The translations under genes were made by a program, and so were the position numbers. This document shows positions 5,677 to 13,615 of a DNA stretch of 44,450 nucleotides, piece after piece. How positions within the stretch are numbered: position 1 is the stretch's first letter; every line of letters starts with the position of its first letter. The notes beneath the pieces were generated by a model. It searched no databases. It was not told the origin of the DNA and saw only the letters and a program-made list of their open reading frames with translations. This stretch comes from Acidobacteria bacterium RIFCSPLOWO2_12_FULL_65_11 (GTDB lineage Bacteria > Acidobacteriota > Vicinamibacteria > Vicinamibacterales > CAVVIG01): the NCBI GenBank assembly GCA_001767495.1, contig MELA01000096.1, positions 1 to 44,450 on the forward strand, read 5' to 3'.

Positions 5677-6270
5677 ATGGCGTTTTTGAGATTCTCTCGC
5701 GACAAGCGCGGTTACGAGCACGTGTACCTTGTCCGGCCGCCGGGCCATCGCGGCAAGTCTGCGCCGCGCATCCTCTACTGGTTTCGCACGCCGCCCAACG
5801 TCAGGGTGGGTCGCGAGCCGTTTGACGAGAGCGTGCGCCGCGCGCTTGAAGCCCAGCATCGCGACGTCGCGTTCAACTGGCCAAGGCTGCTCGCCACACC
5901 GATGCCGCCGCCCGATGCCGAGAGATGGCGCGAACGCCGACGCGCAGAGCGCGCTGCCAGGCGAGTCGTCGAAGCGGAGGTCGACGTAGATCTTGTGAAC
6001 GCGGCGAACTCTCCTGGCCTTGTGACCCCCGTGAACCCCGAGCCGTCCGTGAGCCTTGATGGGGACGGGGAACCAGCCGCGGGTGACGAGGCGAGGCCTC
6101 CCGATCGGAACGAGCCGTCGTCTGCGGCCGTCGTGGTCGACCCTCGGACTGGCCGGCGGCGGCGCCGCCGGCGACGGCGAGGGCGTGGGGGAGGCAGCGG
6201 CGTCGCGCCGGCGTCCACTGCGGCGGAAACCAACGCGCCGGATCGCGGTCGATCGGAAGACGGGAAGTGA
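5677..6270 (+). CDS. hypothetical protein with Arg-rich low-complexity C-terminus
   Basis: 197 residues. The N-terminal 90 residues look structured (FSRDKRGYEHVYLV, then APRILYWFRTPPNVRVGREP, then NWPRLL), followed by an acidic/proline linker and a run of nine Arg residues (about 160-168) in a Gly/Arg-rich tail. I do not recognise the family; the N-terminal pattern is probably lineage-specific. The Arg run suggests RNA or DNA binding. It follows the nuclease-like gene closely on the same strand. No signal peptide. Confidence 0.65.
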   Translation: MAFLRFSRDKRGYEHVYLVRPPGHRGKSAPRILYWFRTPPNVRVGREPFDESVRRALEAQHRDVAFNWPRLLATPMPPPDAERWRERRRAERAARRVVEAEVDVDLVNAANSPGLVTPVNPEPSVSLDGDGEPAAGDEARPPDRNEPSSAAVVVDPRTGRRRRRRRRRGRGGGSGVAPASTAAETNAPDRGRSEDGK

Positions 6271-6295
6271 GCGGGCGGCAGGATCAGAACCAGCG

Positions 6296-6301
6296 TATAA
6301 T
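6296..6301 (+). promoter_or_regulatory. -10 box TATAAT close to the VWFA start codon
   Basis: A perfect TATAAT ends 9 nt before ATG 6311, so a transcript would have almost no leader. No clear -35 box and no Shine-Dalgarno sequence are present between box and ATG. Confidence 0.55.
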
Positions 6302-6310
6302 TTCTGCCGT

Positions 6311-7618
6311 ATGCGTTTGAACCGGTCCGGCGTCTGGACCACTGTCTGGTTGGTGGCTCTCACGGCGGGATTGTGCGCCCAGAGCGCTGCGCCGGCGGTC
6401 CGGCCGTCCCAGGCTGCGAGCCAGGTGCCGACCTTCAGACTTCAGATCGACTTGGTCCGTTCAGACATCGTCGTGCGTGACGACAGGGGCAATTTCGTTT
6501 CCGACCTGACCAAAGACGAGTTCGAGATCTTCGAAGACGGGGTCAAGCAGGCCGTTGTGTCGATGACGATGAGCCACGGCGGGCGAGTGACCAACCTGCT
6601 GGCGCCGCCCCCCGCGCCGCCGCCCGAAGGCATCATCCTGCCGCCGACGCGTCGGACCAACGATGTGTCAGGGCGCATCTTCGTGTTCCTGGTCGACGAC
6701 CTGCATCTGCAGTTCCACAATACGGTTCGAGTGCGGGAGATCTTCAAGAAGATCTCGAAGACCCTCATCCACGACGGCGACCAGTTTGCGATCGTCTCGA
6801 CGGGCACCTCATCGATTGCCGTCGGGTTGACTTACGACAGGAAGCGCCTCGACGAATCGATCGAGAAGATCATCGGCGGCGAGCTGCGTCCGAGCGACAT
6901 CATTGATGGGCCGGCAAACTCCGATGGACCGACCGAGGTCCGCCACCGTGCGCACGTTGCCTTTGCGACGGTCTACGACGTGCTGTTACACCTCGAGCAG
7001 GTGCGCGACCGTCGCAAAGCGTTCGTGTACGTGAGCGACGGGTACCATTTCAATCCGTTCAGCGACGCCCGGATGGGCCTGATGGATCCGAACTCCCCCT
7101 TCCTTCAGAACTCCATGCTGCGGACGATCAACGACCTGGACAAGAGCGACGGGAACACGATCCTCGGCCAGGATCCGGTGGCGCGGTATCAGGCGAGAGA
7201 GTCGGGCGTGTTTGCGGATGCCGATCTGGCGAGGGAGCTCGGAGAGGTGACCCGTGCGGCGAACCGGGCGAATACGACGATCTATACGATCGACCCTCGC
7301 GGGCTCATCGGACAACCCGATATCGACCAGGCAGTCGATCCGCAGCAATGGAACAACTTCGTCCGCACGACGCAGGACAGCTTGCGCGTTCTCGCCGAGG
7401 AAACCGGCGGGATCGCGATTGTCAACATGAACGACTTCGACAAAGGCCTGAAGCAGATTGACGCGGACACGAGCGACTACTACGTCCTGGGGTACTATTC
7501 ATCGAATCCCGACCCGCTCAGGCGCCAGCGGAAGATTGATGTGCGGGTGAGACGTCCCGGCATGAGCGTCTTTTTCAGAAAAGATTACGTGTTCAGGCCC
7601 GTGTTGACACAGCGATAG
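6311..7618 (+). CDS. VWFA-related acidobacterial domain protein, secreted
   Basis: 435 residues. ATG 6311 gives a signal peptide (residues 1-23, VWTTVWLVALTAGLCAQ). Then comes the family opening FRLQIDLVRSDIVVRD and LTKDEFEIFEDGVKQ, a Pro-rich linker, and a von Willebrand factor A-like region starting GRIFVFLVDDLHLQF with a DDLH in place of a classic D-x-S-x-S MIDAS, then the strand KAFVYVSDGY and TIYTIDPRGL. The C-terminus SDYYVLGYYSSNPDP is typical. This family is abundant in Acidobacteriota; the role is unknown, probably periplasmic or surface protein interaction. The longer upstream frame is rejected because it lacks a signal peptide. Confidence 0.9.
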   Translation: MRLNRSGVWTTVWLVALTAGLCAQSAAPAVRPSQAASQVPTFRLQIDLVRSDIVVRDDRGNFVSDLTKDEFEIFEDGVKQAVVSMTMSHGGRVTNLLAPPPAPPPEGIILPPTRRTNDVSGRIFVFLVDDLHLQFHNTVRVREIFKKISKTLIHDGDQFAIVSTGTSSIAVGLTYDRKRLDESIEKIIGGELRPSDIIDGPANSDGPTEVRHRAHVAFATVYDVLLHLEQVRDRRKAFVYVSDGYHFNPFSDARMGLMDPNSPFLQNSMLRTINDLDKSDGNTILGQDPVARYQARESGVFADADLARELGEVTRAANRANTTIYTIDPRGLIGQPDIDQAVDPQQWNNFVRTTQDSLRVLAEETGGIAIVNMNDFDKGLKQIDADTSDYYVLGYYSSNPDPLRRQRKIDVRVRRPGMSVFFRKDYVFRPVLTQR

Positions 7619-7635
7619 CTGCGACCCAGCCGGGT

Positions 7636-8583
7636 CTACCTGCCAGCTGCCAGCCTCTGCCTGCGAAGCGTCGCCTTCCGCATTCGTGCCTCGCCCCGTC
7701 CTGGCAGCTTCTGGGTGTGCCGATCATCTGCGACCGCCCCTGTCCGCTCGACCGCTACAGCCAGGTACGATTCGTCGATCTCGGCCCCGATGAAGCTGAT
7801 GCCGAGCCTTGCGCAGGCCACCGCGGTGCTGCCAAGCCCGGCAAACGGATCCATGGCGACCTGAATGCGCGACAGGCCGTGGAGCCGCAGGCACTGCTCG
7901 GGCAGCTGGGAAGGAAACGTCGCCGGGTGCGGCCGATCGCGATCGCGCCGCTGGATGGTTTCGTAGGGGATGAACCAGGTGTTGCCCCGGCAGCGCACGC
8001 CGGATGCGCCCGCACGCCAGCGACCCACGTTGGATTGATCCTGGTACGGCACGCCGAGGGCGCGCCGATCGAGGCTCGTCTTTCCGCGCGGCGTGAAGTG
8101 AAAGATGAATTCGTGACAGTCGTTGAGGAACCGATCGCTGTTGATCGGTTTGTAATGCCCCACGGCGAGGTCGCGTACGAGCCCAGCCGCCGCGCCCGCC
8201 GATGCTCGATCGATGGCGATCGATTTGATCCAGTGGACGACGTTCTGCAGCTGTAGGTGCGGACGGGCGGCTTGCGCCACGTTGAACGCCGTCCAGGGAT
8301 CGCTCGGCTTACTTCCGACGTTGAGAAAGAGCGAACCGTCCGGCCTGAGCACGCGCCTGGCCGCACTAATCCATGTCCCGGTCCAGTCGAGATAGTCGGC
8401 TGGCGACAGCGTGTCGCGGTAGCGGGCGTACTGAATGCCGAGGTTGTAGGGCGGCGAGGTCACGATGATATCGATGCTTTGGGCCGGGAGCTGTCGGAAG
8501 ACGTCGAGGCAGTCAGCCAGGTAGAAGCGGCTGGTCGCCGGACCCGTCTCGACCCGAGCGTATGGCTTCAGGAGCAGCGGCAT
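7636..8583 (-). CDS. beta-class DNA methyltransferase (N6-adenine or N4-cytosine), orphan
   Basis: 315 residues from ATG 8583 (MPLLLKPYARV), preferred over the 28-residue upstream extension. Motif IV TSPPYN lies near residue 45 and motif I DPFAGLGST near the C-terminus, i.e. class beta order, as in YhdJ and CcrM relatives. The enzyme uses SAM to methylate an exocyclic amino group in DNA; TSPPY more often marks N4-cytosine enzymes and DPPY N6-adenine, so N4-C is slightly favoured. No restriction endonuclease gene is adjacent, so it may act in regulation or phage defence as a solitary enzyme. Confidence 0.9.
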   Translation of the reverse strand: MPLLLKPYARVETGPATSRFYLADCLDVFRQLPAQSIDIIVTSPPYNLGIQYARYRDTLSPADYLDWTGTWISAARRVLRPDGSLFLNVGSKPSDPWTAFNVAQAARPHLQLQNVVHWIKSIAIDRASAGAAAGLVRDLAVGHYKPINSDRFLNDCHEFIFHFTPRGKTSLDRRALGVPYQDQSNVGRWRAGASGVRCRGNTWFIPYETIQRRDRDRPHPATFPSQLPEQCLRLHGLSRIQVAMDPFAGLGSTAVACARLGISFIGAEIDESYLAVAVERTGAVADDRHTQKLPGRGEARMRKATLRRQRLAAGR

Positions 8584-8720
8584 GTGAACTGTGCTGGCCT
8601 TGTTCTCGGCCGGGTATCGAGGGGGCGTTAGGGGAGGGCCGCATTCGGTGGTGCTCTGTGGCCTCACCGATGTGGCTGGGTGGCCAGCTCTCGGCCACGC
8701 TCGAGGTGACAGGAGGCCGG

Positions 8721-8930
8721 TTACGAGGCTCTGGTGGCAACCGCGAGAGGCGAGACCGTGGCCAGACGATCGAGCGCAATTGTGTGATTACGTCGGTGCC
8801 CGTAACTGCCGCAGGCCTTGCCTTTTTCCTCGAGGTAACTCACTTCACGGCTGGTGGCCAGCTCGCGGTAGCGACCCACCAGACAGCCACAGGCGAGAGT
8901 GGTGAAGCCGAGCAGCCGAACAAAACTCAT
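8721..8930 (-). CDS. small conserved-looking protein of unknown function
   Basis: 69 residues from ATG 8930 with a strong upstream GGGAGGA. Sequence begins MSFVRLLGFTTLACGCLVG and continues with YRELATSREVSYLEEKG, ACG and HRRNH. The Cys-Gly-Cys and later Cys-x-His pattern hints at a small metal-binding fold; that is inference. No signal-peptide cleavage site is evident. It stands alone in a gene-poor stretch (8590-9560) otherwise holding only a decayed gene and no other coding signal. Confidence 0.55.
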   Translation of the reverse strand: MSFVRLLGFTTLACGCLVGRYRELATSREVSYLEEKGKACGSYGHRRNHTIALDRLATVSPLAVATRAS

Positions 8931-9079
8931 GGCGTCCTCCCGCGGCCCAGTACAGCAATACCTGTGCCGCGACCTGGCTGCAGTCCGCTGGCGTGCCACG
9001 AAGCCGGCATCCACGGACGCATCGCCAGCACTCGCGGTTTCTCCGTCGGACCGTTAACTTTTGTCGGCCCTGTCGGCCT

Positions 9080-9395
9080 TCATCGAGGAGCGGGATCGGG
9101 ACGAGCCGATTTGATCTGCCGGAAGCGTTCGAGGTCTGCCGGACGCTGGCGCGCCGCCGAACGCCGTGCGCTCACGATGCGAGCGAGCATCAGAGCGTGC
9201 GCGGCGCCGCCGACGCCTAACTCGATGCCCGTCGCGCCGGCGGACACATCCGTTGTGAAATTGAACAACATCGCAAACGCGAACGGGAGGGCCTAGACGC
9301 TCAGCCCAGCCAGGAACGTCCACGATCTCGCCGTGCCGCGGTCACGGATGGTGGCGCGGAACGCCCTGTATTCCTCTCGTTCACACGATGTTCAT
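9080..9395 (-). pseudogene. decayed membrane-protein-like gene with in-frame TAG
   Basis: On the minus strand one frame reads REEYRAFRATIRDRGTARSW, then TFLAGLSV, a TAG stop (about 9293-9295), then ALPFAFAMLFNFTTD and a C-terminus GVGGAAHALMLARIV then ARQRPADLERFR. The two halves look like N- and C-terminal parts of one acidobacterial hypothetical membrane protein with the middle deleted. No start codon is available upstream. From 9271 an ATG could still express the last 63 residues. Confidence 0.5.
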
Positions 9396-9539
9396 ACGCC
9401 CTCCCACTGAAGCCGGTTGGCAGGCCCTGTGCACCGACGTCCCGTTCTGAATAGCGTGTGGGCGACCTTGTCACAAGATCCGAAGGAAATTCTGCGATCG
9501 GGGCGCTGGGGCGGGCAAGGGCACGTGCCGATAAAAGAC

Positions 9540-9569
9540 TTGAAGTCTCATAATTGAACTGTTTACAAT
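9540..9569 (+). promoter_or_regulatory. promoter-like pair TTGAAG / TACAAT at the carboxypeptidase start
   Basis: TTGAAG (9540-9545) and TACAAT (9564-9569) are 18 bp apart. The -10 box overlaps ATG 9568, so if real the transcript begins near 9577 and translation must start at TTG 9592 or GTG 9601. Confidence 0.45.
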
Positions 9570-10674
9570 GCCGGGTCGTTTCCGAAGCGTCTTGAGCCAC
9601 GTGACGAAAACAGCACTCTTCTGGGTCGGTCCGCTCGTGCTCGTGAGCCTCGTCGATGCTGGTGCGGGTCCAGCCGGCGCGGCGCAGGGAGCCGCCGCGA
9701 AGCAAGCGGCGCCCTCCGGCACGACCAGGACGCGCACGGCCCCGGCTAAGTCCAGCACTGCGACGAGTTCAGCCCCGCGGCCGCCCGCACGGAGCACGAG
9801 ACTGGCGCGGGCGCGGGCCGCCGCGGCGGCACGAGCCCGCGATCTCGCGCTGCCGCATTACAGGCTCGACGCGAGTGGTGATCTCGTGCCCGATCTCCGC
9901 GCGGCGGCGGCGATCATTTACGACCCCGAGACGAATGAAGTCCTCTGGGAAGAGAACTCTCAATCCCAGCGCTCGATTGCCAGCTTGACGAAGATGATGA
10001 CAGCGGCGGTCGTTCTCGAGAGCGACCCCGACCTGACGCAGGCGGTCACCGTCATCCGGCCCGACGTCTACCGGGCCTCGACGACCAAACTCCGTTCGGG
10101 CGATCGGGTGACGACCGACGATCTCCTGCACCTGTTGCTCATCGGATCGGACAACGCCGCGGCGCGCGCTCTCGCGCGTGTCTCACCGTACGGCTCGCAA
10201 GGATTCGTGCGTCGCATGAACGAGAAGGCCGCCGAGCTAGGGCTCGAGAACACCAGATACACCGAGCCATCGGGCCTGCTGTCGGGCAACCTGTCGTCGG
10301 CCTACGATATGGCGCGACTCATCGCGATGGCCTCGAGCGACGAGCGTATCGGGTCGATCATGCGCACGCCCCAGTACACGATCCGCACCGCGAAGCGCCG
10401 CCTGATCTCCGTCCATACGACCAACCAGCTGCTCGGTCGTCCTGACGTCGACGTCCGCGCCGGCAAGACCGGATTCATCACGAGCTCCGGCTACTGTCTG
10501 GCGACGCTGCTGCGGCTGCCGCAGGGCGGTCAGGAAGTCGCCGTCGTGGTGCTTGGGGCGCGGTCCAACGCCGGCCGCTTCGTAGAAACCCGTAACCTGT
10601 TTACGTGGATGTCGACGAAGGTGTCGGTCCTGTTTGGCGCCGAGCCACCGCTCGCGCCCCAGTTGCTGCAGTAA
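9568..10674 (+). CDS. D-alanyl-D-alanine carboxypeptidase, peptidase S11
   Basis: 368 residues. Low-molecular-weight penicillin-binding protein that trims the terminal D-Ala of peptidoglycan stem peptides in the periplasm. Catalytic motifs: SLTK (nucleophile Ser and Lys), SDN, and KTG in RAGKTGFITSSGYC. A hydrophobic signal (TALFWVGPLVLVSLV) is followed by an Ala/Pro/Arg-rich linker to about residue 85, then the S11 domain from DLRAAAAIIYDPETNEVLW. Ends soon after the domain; no long C-terminal beta domain. ATG 9568 is given, but GTG 9601 would make a more normal signal peptide and agrees with the promoter position. Confidence 0.92.
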   Translation: MPGRFRSVLSHVTKTALFWVGPLVLVSLVDAGAGPAGAAQGAAAKQAAPSGTTRTRTAPAKSSTATSSAPRPPARSTRLARARAAAAARARDLALPHYRLDASGDLVPDLRAAAAIIYDPETNEVLWEENSQSQRSIASLTKMMTAAVVLESDPDLTQAVTVIRPDVYRASTTKLRSGDRVTTDDLLHLLLIGSDNAAARALARVSPYGSQGFVRRMNEKAAELGLENTRYTEPSGLLSGNLSSAYDMARLIAMASSDERIGSIMRTPQYTIRTAKRRLISVHTTNQLLGRPDVDVRAGKTGFITSSGYCLATLLRLPQGGQEVAVVVLGARSNAGRFVETRNLFTWMSTKVSVLFGAEPPLAPQLLQ

Positions 10675-10679
10675 GTCTT

Positions 10680-10709
10680 CGAATCCCAAATCCCAAATCC
10701 CAAATCCCG
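10680..10709. repeat. CCCAAAT heptamer run
   Basis: Four tandem ATCCCAA-type heptamers between the convergent carboxypeptidase and fdhE-like genes. It is the reverse-strand kin of the GGGATTC/GGGATTT runs at 13212 and 17127. Confidence 0.75.
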
Positions 10710-10712
10710 GTT

Positions 10713-11597
10713 CTACCCGACGTACCCGCGCTGCATGGCTGCGGCGTCGAGCGGAAGCGTCGCCACGAGATCCACTGACATCATGACCGGCCGCGGCGCG
10801 TGTCTGCCGTCGTACGCCTTCAGGTAGCGGCGGCAGACATCGCAGGCGTACACGCGGTAGCGGCCGTCACGCGTGGCAAAGGAGGTGATGCGGGCGCGGT
10901 CGTCGTTTGCGCAAAATGGACACGTGAGCGGCGGGTACGGCCATTGGGCCGCGCAACGTCCGCAGATCAGGCGACGCTCGGCGCTCGGGGTGATCACCGC
11001 CAAATCGGGCTCCCAGCCGCAGAACGGGCATCGACCGCGGTTCCACTGGCTGAGGTCCATACGCGACGTCAATACCTCCGCACAGCGCGACAGGAAGGGC
11101 CGCAGCGCGAGCACCAGCACCTGGTCGAGGTCCCGCGGTGCGTCTGCCGGCGTTCCCACGCGGCTATCGGGGCCATCAACGCCCGACGTTGCGGCGTACC
11201 ACTGCGCCACCACGGGCTCGAGCGCGTGGCCCTCGCGTGTCAGCGCGAGAATCTTATCGTGATCCGCCGGATCGAGGGCGTCGTGTCGCTGCAGGATGTC
11301 GGCGGTCTGACGCAAAATCAAACGGAAGTCCGTCCAGTCGAGGGGGATATCGACGAATCGCACGACTGGGCGACCGGCCGCCAGCTGCGTCCGCAACCAG
11401 TCGGCGTCGGTCTGCATCCAGGGCAGCGGTACGCGCGACTGTACGCGGCGCTGCATGTCGATGAGCGCCAGTTGCATGTCGACGGCGCTCGAGAGCTCCG
11501 GCTGGTCGATCCTGAGCTGTTTGAGCTCGGCCACCTCGCGTGGCTCGAGACGCGACGGGCGCTGGACCTGAGGTTCGGGCTGGGGCTGGTCGGTCAC
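10713..11597 (-). CDS. fdhE: FdhE-like formate dehydrogenase accessory protein
   Basis: 294 residues from GTG 11597 (VTDQPQPEPQVQ); the longer ATG 11651 start runs into a 98-bp dispersed repeat and is rejected. The C-terminal half has four CxxC pairs of a rubredoxin-like fold: CPFCGWEPD, ICGRCAAQWPY, CPFCANDD, CDVCRRYLK. FdhE assists assembly or activation of respiratory formate dehydrogenases and binds iron or zinc through these cysteines. No formate dehydrogenase or Sec/selenium gene is in the window, so the target enzyme lies elsewhere, or this protein matures another molybdo-enzyme. Confidence 0.82.
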   Translation of the reverse strand: MTDQPQPEPQVQRPSRLEPREVAELKQLRIDQPELSSAVDMQLALIDMQRRVQSRVPLPWMQTDADWLRTQLAAGRPVVRFVDIPLDWTDFRLILRQTADILQRHDALDPADHDKILALTREGHALEPVVAQWYAATSGVDGPDSRVGTPADAPRDLDQVLVLALRPFLSRCAEVLTSRMDLSQWNRGRCPFCGWEPDLAVITPSAERRLICGRCAAQWPYPPLTCPFCANDDRARITSFATRDGRYRVYACDVCRRYLKAYDGRHAPRPVMMSVDLVATLPLDAAAMQRGYVG

Positions 11598-11618
11598 GCG
11601 CTGATTGTACCCGGTGAG

Positions 11619-11716
11619 CGCCTGCGGCCATGCCGAGCCGCGGCCATGCAACGCCGCGGCGAGGCATCAGCGTAAGTTCGCGCTGGGGGTGGGGCCCCAG
11701 CGCTGGTGAATAATGT
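11619..11716 (-). repeat. 98-bp dispersed repeat, copy A
   Basis: Matches the copy at 19233-19330 in inverted orientation with four mismatches in 98 bases by eye. It fills the space between fdhE and glgA and contains the annotated glgA ATG at its edge. It holds GGGGCCCC and nested palindromes around CCGCGGC. Confidence 0.85.
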
Positions 11717-13254
11717 TGTCGATGCCGTCTCGCAAGAAGCCTGGTTCAGTTCTCATCATCGGCTCAGAGGCCGTGCCGTTCGCCAAGACCGGCGGCTTGG
11801 CTGACGTGCTCGGCACCCTGCCGCAGGCGCTGGCGCGGCTCGGCTGGGACGTCACGCTGGCGCTGCCCAGGTATCGCGGCGTCGACGAGGGATCGCTCGC
11901 CGCACGGTTTCCGCTGACCGTCGGCGGCTATACGCGCGAGGTCGGCATCTTCGAGGTCTCTCTTGCAGGCGGCTCGCGCGCGTGGCTCGTTGACTGTCCC
12001 GATGTGTTCGACCGCGAGGGAATCTATGGCCCTGGCGGCGGGGAGTACTCGGACAACCCTCGTCGATTTGCCATGCTCGTGCGCGCCGCGCTGGAGTTCG
12101 CGGCGCTCCGCGGGGCCCGCCCTTCGGTGGTGCACGCCCACGACTGGCAGGCAGGTCTGGCGCCCGTCTATCTCAAGACGCGGTACGCGACACACTCGGT
12201 CCTCGGCGGGATACCGAGCGTCTTTACGATTCACAATCTTGCGTATCAGGGTTTGTTCGACGCCGACTGGCTCCCGCGGCTCGACCTCGGCTGGGATCTC
12301 TTCTCGATCGATCGTCTCGAGTACTGGGGTCGCATCAGCTTGCTCAAGGGCGGCATCAACGAGGCCGAGGTCGTCACGGCCGTTAGTCCCAGGTATGCCG
12401 AGGAGATCCAGACGCCGGAGTTCGGCTTCGGCTTCGACGGCATTCTGCGTCGGCGCCGCGCGGATCTTGCCGGCGTGCTCAACGGCATCGACGTCGAGCG
12501 GTGGGACCCCGAACACGATCCGTTCCTGCCCCGGCCTTACAGCGCGGACGATCTCTCGGGGAAGGATTCGGCCAAAGCCGAAGTGCTCGTGCGCTATCGG
12601 CTCGCGACCGACGGGGCAACGCTCAAGCGCCCGCTCGTGGCCATGATCTCCCGCATGATCGATCAGAAAGGATTCGATCTGATGGCCGCGCTGGCCGACG
12701 AGCTGCCGCGACTCGAGGCGACGTTCATCGTGCTCGGCACGGGCGAAACGCGGTATCAGGACCTGTGGACGGGCTTGGCTGCCCGTCATCCAGATCGCAT
12801 CGGCGCACACATCGGCTTTGACGAAGCGCTTGCGCATCTCATCGAGGCGGGCGCAGACATCTTCCTCATGCCGTCACGTTTTGAGCCCTGCGGCCTCAGT
12901 CAGATGTACAGCCTGAGATACGGCACCGTGCCGGTGGTGCGGGCGGTCGGCGGACTTGCGGACACGGTCGTTGATTACGCGCCTTCGCGCCGCTTCGGTG
13001 GTGCAAGCTCTTCGGGGCACAAGAAGTCAACTGGGTTCGTATTCCAGGAGTACACGCCGCAAGGTGTGCTTGAGGCCTTGAACCGGGCGCTGGCGCTCTA
13101 CGCCGACCCAAAGCGCTGGAAGGCGCTCCAGCGCGCTGGCATGGCGCAGGATCATTCCTGGGACCGTTCGGCCCGAGAGTACGTCAGAATATACGAGCGC
13201 GCCATTAAGAAGGGATTCGGGATTCGGGATTCGGGATTTGGGGTTAGGGGTTAG
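11713..13254 (+). CDS. glgA: glycogen synthase (ADP-glucose, GT5)
   Basis: 513 residues. Transfers glucose from ADP-glucose to the alpha-1,4-glucan chain. The N-terminal KTGGLADV ADP-glucose motif, HAHDWQAGL, TIHNLAYQG, AVSPRYAEEI, GVLNGID, ISRMIDQKGFDL and RFEPCGLSQMYSLRYG are all in order across the two Rossmann domains. ATG 11713 or ATG 11722 are both possible; the first lies on the dispersed repeat. The final residues GFGIRDSGFGVRG encode the heptamer repeat at 13212 and are not part of the enzyme. No glgB/glgC nearby, so it is separate from a glycogen operon. Confidence 0.95.
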   Translation: MLSMPSRKKPGSVLIIGSEAVPFAKTGGLADVLGTLPQALARLGWDVTLALPRYRGVDEGSLAARFPLTVGGYTREVGIFEVSLAGGSRAWLVDCPDVFDREGIYGPGGGEYSDNPRRFAMLVRAALEFAALRGARPSVVHAHDWQAGLAPVYLKTRYATHSVLGGIPSVFTIHNLAYQGLFDADWLPRLDLGWDLFSIDRLEYWGRISLLKGGINEAEVVTAVSPRYAEEIQTPEFGFGFDGILRRRRADLAGVLNGIDVERWDPEHDPFLPRPYSADDLSGKDSAKAEVLVRYRLATDGATLKRPLVAMISRMIDQKGFDLMAALADELPRLEATFIVLGTGETRYQDLWTGLAARHPDRIGAHIGFDEALAHLIEAGADIFLMPSRFEPCGLSQMYSLRYGTVPVVRAVGGLADTVVDYAPSRRFGGASSSGHKKSTGFVFQEYTPQGVLEALNRALALYADPKRWKALQRAGMAQDHSWDRSAREYVRIYERAIKKGFGIRDSGFGVRG

Positions 13255-13259
13255 GGGTT
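13212..13259. repeat. GGGATTC heptamer run merging into GGGGTTA repeats
   Basis: Three GGGATTC units, one GGGATTT and then GGGGTTA units. The first part is translated as the C-terminal tail of GlgA and the run supplies its TAG stop. Confidence 0.8.
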
Positions 13260-13284
13260 CGATTGGCGACCGAAAGAGAGACAC

Positions 13285-13614
13285 ATGGCAGCAGACAACG
13301 TGCAGACTTTGACTGACGGCAATTTTGACGAAACAGTTCTCAAATCCGGCGGCCCGGTGCTCGTCGACTTCTGGGCCGAATGGTGCGGGCCGTGCAAGCG
13401 TCTGGCGCCGACGATCGACGCGCTGGCGGGCGATTATGCCGGCAGGGTGACCATCGGCAAGCTGAACGTCGACGAGAATCCCAACACCGCGTTCAAGTTC
13501 AACGTCCGCGGTATCCCGGCTCTCCTCCTGTTCAAGGGCGGCCAGTTGGTCGATCAGGTCGTCGGCCTGCAGCCGAAAGAGAACATCAAGCAGGTCATCG
13601 ACCGGCATCTCTGA
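13285..13614 (+). CDS. trxA: thioredoxin
   Basis: 109 residues, cytosolic disulfide reductase. The active site WAEWCGPCKRL is at about residues 30-40, followed by the conserved GKLNVDENPN and cis-Pro loop VRGIPALLLFKGG. Normal length for the family. GAAAGAGAG upstream serves as RBS. The reductase gene starts one base after its stop, so electron donor and acceptor are made together: NADPH to TrxB to TrxA to target proteins. Confidence 0.97.
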   Translation: MAADNVQTLTDGNFDETVLKSGGPVLVDFWAEWCGPCKRLAPTIDALAGDYAGRVTIGKLNVDENPNTAFKFNVRGIPALLLFKGGQLVDQVVGLQPKENIKQVIDRHL

Positions 13615-13615
13615 G

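Noticed and set aside
7636-8930. Restriction-modification system
   Set aside because: Only the methyltransferase is present; the small neighbouring protein has no nuclease motif.
13212-13259. Telomere-like GGGGTTA/GGGATTC repeats
   Set aside because: Only a few units, inside a gene end in the middle of the chromosome; similar runs occur elsewhere in the window.
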